Assembly: GCA_035524595.1 (NCBI GenBank)
Contig: DATKOP010000093.1
Location: forward strand, 1 to 9,482
DNA: 9,482 bases
Reading direction: 5' to 3'
Source of the DNA: CAIKZZ01 sp035524595
GTDB taxonomy: Bacteria > Pseudomonadota > Gammaproteobacteria > Steroidobacterales > Steroidobacteraceae
A program made the position numbers and the translations under genes. Positions 1 through 9,482 of the stretch are shown piece by piece. The notes beneath the pieces were generated by a model that had not been told where the DNA came from, searched no databases, and saw nothing but the letters and a program-made list of their open reading frames with translations. Position 1 is the first letter of the stretch, and the number at the start of each line of letters is the position of its first letter.

Positions 1-192
1 GGCGAAGTCGGCCTCGGTCGCCAGGTCGAGCGCCGCGACGGAGTCGTCGTCCGGCGGGAAGTCGTTGTCGTCGGTGAGCGTCACGAGCATGTCGTAGTCG
101 CCCATCCGCAGCCGGTCGCCGTCGCGCAGCACGTGCGCGCGGTCGCCCAGCACGGTGGACCTCGGCCCAGTGACTCGGAGTCTCAGCGCCAT
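1..192 (-). CDS. N-terminus of an FHA-like protein (partial, runs off the left edge)
   Basis: Only the first 64 codons are visible; the frame is open to the window edge. The start ATG (complement of 190-192) is chosen because a purine-rich GGGGAGAGGG lies just upstream. The protein opens MALRLRVT, and residues around 22-36 read LRDGDRLRMGDYDML, followed by an acidic Asp/Pro-rich stretch. In type VI secretion TagH/ImpI-like FHA proteins, a similar MxLxLxV strand opens the forkhead-associated domain and a similar 'DGDRLxxGDYExxV' strand closes it, before an acidic linker. The 60 or so residues normally between them, with the GR, SxxH and NG phosphothreonine-binding motifs, are absent here. In-frame upstream sequence is open for only about 25 more codons before a stop, so a complete FHA domain cannot be recovered. 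The FHA link is inference from two short motifs; it may be a degenerate or internally deleted domain, or an unrelated protein. It is divergent from the DUF1820 gene. Confidence 0.55.
   Translation of the reverse strand, partial: MALRLRVTGPRSTVLGDRAHVLRDGDRLRMGDYDMLVTLTDDNDFPPDDDSVAALDLATEADFA
172..182. repeat. Short inverted repeat GACTC-G-GAGTC
   Basis: A perfect 5-bp inverted repeat with a single central base lies in the first codons of the minus-strand FHA-like gene, about 25 bases upstream of the candidate -10 of the divergent DUF1820 gene. Its place in a divergent control region would suit an operator, but it is short, inside a coding start, and could be chance. Confidence 0.2.
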
Positions 193-206
193 ACCCTCTC
201 CCCGGG

Positions 207-212
207 TAATAT
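207..212 (+). promoter_or_regulatory. Candidate -10 element (TAATAT) in the divergent gap
   Basis: TAATAT sits in the only AT-richer patch of the 53-base gap between the two divergent genes, about 34 bases before the DUF1820 start. It matches the sigma-70 consensus TATAAT at four of six positions. No good -35 hexamer is seen 16-18 bases upstream. Read on the other strand, the same patch gives ATATTA, with CATATT one base further on, and could serve the FHA-like gene. The placement supports a promoter more than the sequence match does. Confidence 0.3.
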
Positions 213-245
213 GGCAAAAGGCTAGCGCGGTAGCGAGCTTCGGCC

Positions 246-587
246 ATGGCAACGAGTCACATTTTCAAGGTCCAGTTCGTCCGCGAGGGCAAGGTCTGGG
301 AGGTTTATGCCAAGAAAGTGACCCACGGCGGCCTGTTCGGTTTCATCGAACTGGAGGACTTCGTGTTCGGGGAGCGGTCCTCGGTGGTCGTCGACCCGGG
401 CGAGGAGAAGGTCAAGGCCGAGTTCGCCGGGGTCAAGCGCACCTGGCTGCCGATGCACGCGGTGCTGCGGGTCGACGAGGTCCGCAAGTCCGGGGTCAGC
501 AAGATCACCGCCTACGAGGGCGCCAACGTCAGCCCCTTCCCGATGCCGATGGTGCCCGGCGGCCCGGACCCGGGCAGCCGCAAGTAG
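246..587 (+). CDS. DUF1820 family protein
   Basis: This 113-residue cytosolic protein has the layout I know for DUF1820: HIFKVQFVREGKVWEVYAKKV at the N-terminus, then GLFGFIELEDFVFGE, a central 'SSVVVDPGEEKVKAEFAGVKRTW', the 'LPMHAVLRVDEV' strand and a short Pro/Gly-rich tail (FPMPMVPGGPDPG). Length and motif order are normal for the family. The function is not established; the family is widespread in gammaproteobacteria as a small single-domain protein. There is no signal peptide or membrane segment. The start at 246 fits the family N-terminus, although only a weak GAG-like ribosome site precedes it. It is divergent from the FHA-like gene and followed directly by a GC-rich hairpin, so it is probably transcribed alone. 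Confidence in the family is high; function is unknown. Confidence 0.9.
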   Translation: MATSHIFKVQFVREGKVWEVYAKKVTHGGLFGFIELEDFVFGERSSVVVDPGEEKVKAEFAGVKRTWLPMHAVLRVDEVRKSGVSKITAYEGANVSPFPMPMVPGGPDPGSRK

Positions 588-591
588 TGCC

Positions 592-607
592 CGCCGCCCG
601 GGCGGCG
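592..607 (+). terminator. GC hairpin after the DUF1820 stop
   Basis: The 16-base perfect palindrome CGCCGCCCGGGCGGCG begins four bases after the DUF1820 stop codon. It can fold as a 6-bp stem with a CCGG loop. No run of T follows, so it is not a classical intrinsic terminator. It may stop or pause transcription, or protect the 3' end of the message. Confidence 0.4.
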
Positions 608-624
608 CGCGCTCGCCGATGCGC

Positions 625-630
625 TAAAAT
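625..630 (+). promoter_or_regulatory. Candidate -10 element (TAAAAT) for purL-murI
   Basis: TAAAAT, in the context GCTAAAATGCG, matches TATAAT at five of six positions and stands out in very GC-rich surroundings. A start about seven bases downstream would give a leader of roughly 33 bases before purL. There is no recognisable -35; the expected place falls in the hairpin after DUF1820. I see no PurR-box-like sequence (AT-rich ACGCAAACG-type palindrome) nearby, so no purine repression is evident from the sequence. Confidence 0.4.
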
Positions 631-669
631 GCGCCCCCTGCCGGCGGCGCCGGCCCCCTCGAGTCCCTG

Positions 670-4557
<3,888 letters not shown>

Positions 4558-4572
4558 GCGGCCGCGGCCCGC

Positions 4573-5418
4573 ATGCCCATCGATCCGACCCTGCGATCGG
4601 CGCCGCTCGACCTGCCGATCGGCGTGTTCGACTCGGGCGTCGGCGGGCTCACGGTGCTGAGCGCGCTCAAGGCCGCGCTGCCCGGCGAGGCCTTCCTGTA
4701 CCTCGGCGACACCGCGCGGCTGCCGTACGGCACCAAGAGCCCGGCGAGCGTCGTGCGCTACGCCTCGCAGTGCGCGGCGCTGCTGGTCGCGCGCGGCATC
4801 AAGGCGCTGGTGGTGGCCTGCAACACGGCGGCCAGCGCGGCGCTGCCGGCGCTCGCGGCGCGCTACGCGGGCCTGCCGGTGGTCGGCGTCATCGAGCCGG
4901 GCGCGCGCGCCGCGGTCGCCGCCTCGCCGAGCGGGCGCATCGCGGTGATCGCGACCGAAGGCACGATCCGCGCCGGCGCCTACGTCGCCGCGATCGAGCG
5001 CCTCAATCCGGCGGCGCGCGTCACCGGCATCGGCTGCTCGGTGTTCGTTGCGCTCGCGGAGGAGGGCTGGACCACGGGCCCGATCGTCGCCGCGGTGGCG
5101 CACCGCTACCTCGACGGCGCGTTCGCGGGGCCGGCGGCGCCCGACACGCTGCTGCTCGGCTGCACGCACTTCCCGGTGCTCGCCGGCGCGCTGCGCGCGG
5201 CGATCCCGCCGGCGGTGACGCTGGTCGACTCGGCGCGCACGACCGCGGAGGCGGTGGCGACGCGGCTCGCCGCGGCGCAGCTCGGGCGGCCGGCGACGGC
5301 GGGACCCGGTGCGACGCGCCTGCTCGCCACCGACGGTCCGGAGCGCTTCGCGCGCGTCGGCAGCATCTTCCTCGGCCACCCGCTGACCGCGGGCGACGTC
5401 GAGCTGGTCGACGTCTAG
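4573..5418 (+). CDS. murI: Glutamate racemase
   Basis: MurI interconverts L- and D-glutamate by a cofactor-independent two-cysteine mechanism, supplying D-Glu for the peptidoglycan stem peptide. The 281-residue product shows the family motifs in order: IGVFDSGVGGLTVL (residues 16-29, with Asp20 and Ser21), the GDTARLPYGTKS substrate loop, catalytic Cys83 in VVACNTAAS, and the second catalytic Cys197 with His199 in LLGCTHFPVL. Length is normal (most are 260-290). No clear Shine-Dalgarno sequence lies before the ATG. With a gap of only 15 bases after purL, it is likely read on the purL message and may depend on reinitiation. An aspartate racemase is unlikely given the exact MurI motifs. It ends 22 bases from the convergent zinc-ribbon gene. 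Confidence 0.96.
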   Translation: MPIDPTLRSAPLDLPIGVFDSGVGGLTVLSALKAALPGEAFLYLGDTARLPYGTKSPASVVRYASQCAALLVARGIKALVVACNTAASAALPALAARYAGLPVVGVIEPGARAAVAASPSGRIAVIATEGTIRAGAYVAAIERLNPAARVTGIGCSVFVALAEEGWTTGPIVAAVAHRYLDGAFAGPAAPDTLLLGCTHFPVLAGALRAAIPPAVTLVDSARTTAEAVATRLAAAQLGRPATAGPGATRLLATDGPERFARVGSIFLGHPLTAGDVELVDV

Positions 5419-5426
5419 CGCCGGGC

Positions 5427-5440
5427 GGCGGCGCGCCGCC
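5427..5440. terminator. GC palindrome between convergent genes, possible bidirectional terminator
   Basis: GGCGGCGCGCCGCC is a perfect 14-base palindrome that fills most of the 22-base gap between murI and the minus-strand zinc-ribbon gene. It can form a 5-bp GGCGG/CCGCC stem with a CGCG loop on either transcript. No T run is present on either side, so termination is only suggested by its position. It resembles in kind the hairpin after the DUF1820 gene. Confidence 0.35.
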
Positions 5441-6151
5441 TCAGCTGTTGACCTTGTTGAGCGGCGTGACCGTGGCGCGCTTCTCCTCGGCGAAGTAGCG
5501 GCGCATCGTCATCGCCTGCTGCAGCCGGCCCTTGCGCACGTAGCTCTGGTAGAGCAGGTCCTTGACGACCTCGTTGAGCACGCCGGCGGTGGTCGCGTCG
5601 AGCAGCGGCATGTTCGGCCGCGGCTCGGCGTCGGTCGCGAACAGCACCTTGCGCACGACGTTGAAGGTCTCCTGGTCGAGCTCGGCCATGTCGCGCACCT
5701 CGACCAGCTGGTCGAACATCTTCAGCTTGCCGTTCTCGCCGAGGTCGGCGAACACCGCCTGCGCCGCGCGCCGGCACATCGAGCCGAAGGCGTTGTAGTT
5801 GCCGGCCGAGAAGCACGACAGCGCCTCGCGGAACAGCGTCTCGGCCTCCTCCGGCAGGTGCGTGAACGGGAACTTCTCGCGCGGCCGCTCCAGCTCCTGG
5901 AAGTTGCTGCCGAGCTCGATGCGGCTGGCGCCGTAGATCTTGACCGGGTACTTGAGGAACAGCGGCGCGTTGCAGGAGTCGCAGCGGTAGACGATGCCGA
6001 CGTGGCTCGGCCTGAAGGTGGCCAGCTGCGCGTACTGCGGCACCGACACCGGCGACAGGTGCGCGAGCACCTCGCAGTGCGGGCAGGTCAGCGCGAAGTG
6101 GTGCTCCTGGTCGTGGTGCAGGGTGCCGCTGGAATCGATGTAGATCGGCAT
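5441..6151 (-). CDS. Zinc-ribbon protein with DUF4145-like helical domain
   Basis: This 236-residue soluble protein is of unknown function. Near the N-terminus, two Cys pairs (CPHC at 23-26 and CDSC at 57-60) form a likely zinc ribbon with beta-rich sequence between them. From about residue 100 the chain is helical (PEEAETLFREALSCFSAG, then a CRRAAQAVF helix near 126-134) and ends with a helix pair (VLNEVVKDLLYQSYVRKG). The 'EAL..F.aGnYna....CRRA' pattern resembles DUF4145, which in other proteins is often joined to restriction or nucleic-acid-linked domains; assignment to that family is inference. I choose ATG at 6151 because a GGAG lies four bases upstream; a GTG at 6163 would add four residues. 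It is the last gene of the minus-strand block, 162 bases after hutH, and may have its own promoter. There is no signal peptide or membrane segment. Confidence 0.8.
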   Translation of the reverse strand: MPIYIDSSGTLHHDQEHHFALTCPHCEVLAHLSPVSVPQYAQLATFRPSHVGIVYRCDSCNAPLFLKYPVKIYGASRIELGSNFQELERPREKFPFTHLPEEAETLFREALSCFSAGNYNAFGSMCRRAAQAVFADLGENGKLKMFDQLVEVRDMAELDQETFNVVRKVLFATDAEPRPNMPLLDATTAGVLNEVVKDLLYQSYVRKGRLQQAMTMRRYFAEEKRATVTPLNKVNS

Positions 6152-6313
6152 GCGACTCCGCACGCGCCGCGCCTGACGTGTGGCCGCCGACCGCCTGTGT
6201 GGCGGAGTCCCCTGGCGTGCGCGGGCCTGCCGGCTGATTCTAGCGCAGGCGCGCCCGCGCCGCGCCGCCGCGCGCGGCCCGCCCGCCAGTGGACATAATG
6301 CTGCGCCGCGCGC
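6152..6313. other. Intergenic region between hutH and the zinc-ribbon gene
   Basis: This 162-base gap is the largest noncoding stretch in the window. It holds small GC hairpins, such as CCGCC-TGTGT-GGCGG at 6191-6205 and the palindrome GCCGCGCGCGGC at 6267-6278, which lies after the hutH stop in the direction of transcription and could slow or end it. It also holds a possible -10 near 6237-6242. I see no tRNA, no riboswitch core I recognise and no convincing small gene. Confidence 0.5.
6237..6242 (-). promoter_or_regulatory. Candidate -10 element (TAGAAT) for the zinc-ribbon gene
   Basis: On the minus strand the sequence reads GCTAGAATC; TAGAAT matches TATAAT at five of six positions and has the same GCTA-AAT frame as the element before purL. 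The predicted start would give a leader of about 80 bases. No -35 is recognisable at the usual spacing. Confidence 0.35.
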
Positions 6314-7824
6314 TCAGCGCCCGGCGCGCAGCGTCGCGGCGACCAGGCCGGACTCGACCAGCGCGGTCGCCGCGGCGATGTCGCCGTCCAGGCGGTGGTC
6401 GCGCGGCTGGAACGGCACGCGCCGGCGCAGCTCGGCGTGCAGCGCCTCGAGCGCCGGCGTCGTCCTGAGCGGCCGCTGGCAGTCGAGCGCGTGCGCCGCG
6501 ACCAAGAGCTCGATGCCGAGGATGGTCGCGAGGTTGTCGCAGACCGCGAGCAGCTTGTGGCCGGCCCACGGCGCCATGCTGACGTGGTCCTCCTGGCCGG
6601 CCGAGGTCGGGATGCTGTCGGCCGAGGCGGGGTGCGCGAGCGTCTTGTTCTCGGAGGCGAGCGCCGCCGCGGTCACGTGCGCCATCATGAAGCCCGACTC
6701 GACGCCGGGCTCGGTGGTCAGGAACATGTTGAGCGCCGGGTTGACGCGCCGGTCCAGCAGGTCGATGCGCCGCTCGGCCATCGAGGCGACGTCGGTGAGC
6801 GCGATCGCGAGGAAGTCGGCCACCAGGCCGATCGGCGCGGCGTGGAAGTTGCCGCCGGAGAGGATGTCGTCGCCGAAGATCAGCGGGTTGTCGGAGACGC
6901 CGTTGACCTCGGCGGCGAGCACGCGCGCGGCGTGCTCGAGCGTGTCCCAGGCGGCGCCGGCCACCTGCGGCAGGCAGCGCACCGCGTACGGGTCCTGGAC
7001 GCGGTCGCAGTCGGCGTGGCTCGAGTGGATCTCGCTCTCGCCGAGCAGCCCGCGCATCGCCGCCGCGACGTGGCGCTGGCCCGCCTGGCCGCGGGCGGCG
7101 TGGATGCGCGGGTCGAAGGGCGTGTGGCTGCCGGCCAGCGCCTCGACCGTCAGCGCGCCGATCGCCATCGTGCACTCGAGCAGGTTCCTGCCGCGCGCCC
7201 AGCCGTCGAGCGCGAGCGCGGTGCTGACCTGGGTGCCGTTCAGGAGCGCGAGGCCCTCCTTGGCGGCGAGCGTGAAGGGCGCAAAGCCCGCCGCGGCGCA
7301 CACCGCGGCGCCCTCGAGGCGCTGCTCGCCGCGGCGCGCCGTGCCCTCGCCGATCAGCGCGAGCGACAGGTGCGCGAGCGGCGCGAGGTCGCCCGAGGCG
7401 CCCACCGAGCCGCGCCCCGGGATCAGCGGCAGCACGTCCGCCGCCAGCAGCGCGAGCAGTGCCTCGACCACCGCCGGCCGGATGCCGGAGTGGCCGGCGG
7501 CGAGGTTGTTGGCCTTCAGCAGCAGGATGCGGCGCACGTGGTGCGCGGCGAGCGGCGCGCCGACGCCGACCGAGTGGCTGCGCACGAGGTTCGCCTGCAG
7601 CTCCAAGAGCTTCGCCTCGGGGATGCGGCGGTTGGCGAAGGCGCCGAAGCCGGTCGTGATGCCGTAGCTCGCCTGGCCCTTCGCGACCGCGCGCTCGACC
7701 GCGTCGCGGCTCGCCGCCATGCGCGCGAGCGCCGCAGCATCGAGCGTGAAGCGCGCGCCGGGCGCGAGCGATGCGACCGACTCGAGCGCGAGGTCGAGGC
7801 CGGTGAGCGCGGTGCGGGCGGTGT

Positions 7825-7828
<4 letters not shown>
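6314..7828 (-). CDS. hutH: Histidine ammonia-lyase (HutH family, MIO enzyme)
   Basis: The enzyme removes ammonia from L-histidine to give trans-urocanate, the first step of histidine breakdown, using the self-formed MIO cofactor. The 504-residue product carries the MIO-forming Ala144-Ser145-Gly146 in GSVGASGDLAPLAHLS. It also has Tyr55 in SYGITTGFG, His85 in VRSHSVGVG, Asn197 in LLNGTQ, and Glu413 in GQEDHVSM. These correspond to Tyr53, His83, Asn195 and Glu414 of the Pseudomonas putida enzyme. The Ser-His pair at 84-85 and the QED signature favour histidine over phenylalanine or tyrosine. The start ATG overlaps the ettA stop in ATGA, with GGAAG about eight bases upstream as ribosome site, so translation is probably coupled to ettA. 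No hutU, hutI, hutG or hutC is visible, so the metabolic role is not confirmed by context. An aromatic amino-acid lyase used in secondary metabolism is the main alternative. Confidence 0.88.

Positions 7829-9482
<1,654 letters not shown>

Noticed and set aside
588..669. Possible PurR operator or riboswitch upstream of purL
   Set aside because: The 82 bases hold a GC hairpin and a -10-like hexamer only; there is no AT-rich PurR-type palindrome and no purine-riboswitch-like three-stem core.

Overview
The window is very GC-rich (roughly three quarters G+C by eye, with wobble positions almost all G or C). It reads as an ordinary, densely coded chromosomal segment of a proteobacterium. A gammaproteobacterium is most likely: there is a DUF1820 protein, a single-chain PurL of 1295 residues whose catalytic numbering matches the enterobacterial enzyme, and an EttA-type ABC-F ATPase. 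The assignment below class level is open. I see no tRNA, rRNA, CRISPR array, insertion sequence, integrase or other sign of recent transfer.

Layout. At the left edge (1-192, minus strand) is the 5' end of a gene running out of the window; its product begins like an FHA-domain protein but seems to lack the FHA core. It is divergent from a small DUF1820 gene (246-587, plus), with a short AT-richer promoter-like gap between them. A GC hairpin follows the DUF1820 stop. Next come purL (670-4557, plus; purine synthesis) and, 15 bases after it, murI (4573-5418, plus; D-glutamate for peptidoglycan), probably as one transcription unit. They converge, with a 22-base gap, on a minus-strand block. In transcription order that block is ettA (7825-9482, 5' end just outside the window), hutH-like ammonia-lyase (6314-7828) and a zinc-ribbon/DUF4145-like gene (5441-6151). 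ettA and hutH overlap by an ATGA, so their translation is probably coupled. The third gene lies 162 bases further on and has its own possible -10 element.

How the genes work together. purL and murI are housekeeping biosynthesis genes. ettA is a translation factor that senses energy state. The ammonia-lyase has the full set of catalytic residues of histidine ammonia-lyase, but no other hut gene is visible, so its metabolic context is unresolved. I found no convincing new multi-gene system. The points most worth a second look are the FHA-like N-terminus without a core, the coupled ettA-hutH pair, and the uncharacterised zinc-ribbon gene beside it. Several very long open frames that overlap purL, murI, hutH and ettA are composition artefacts of high GC.
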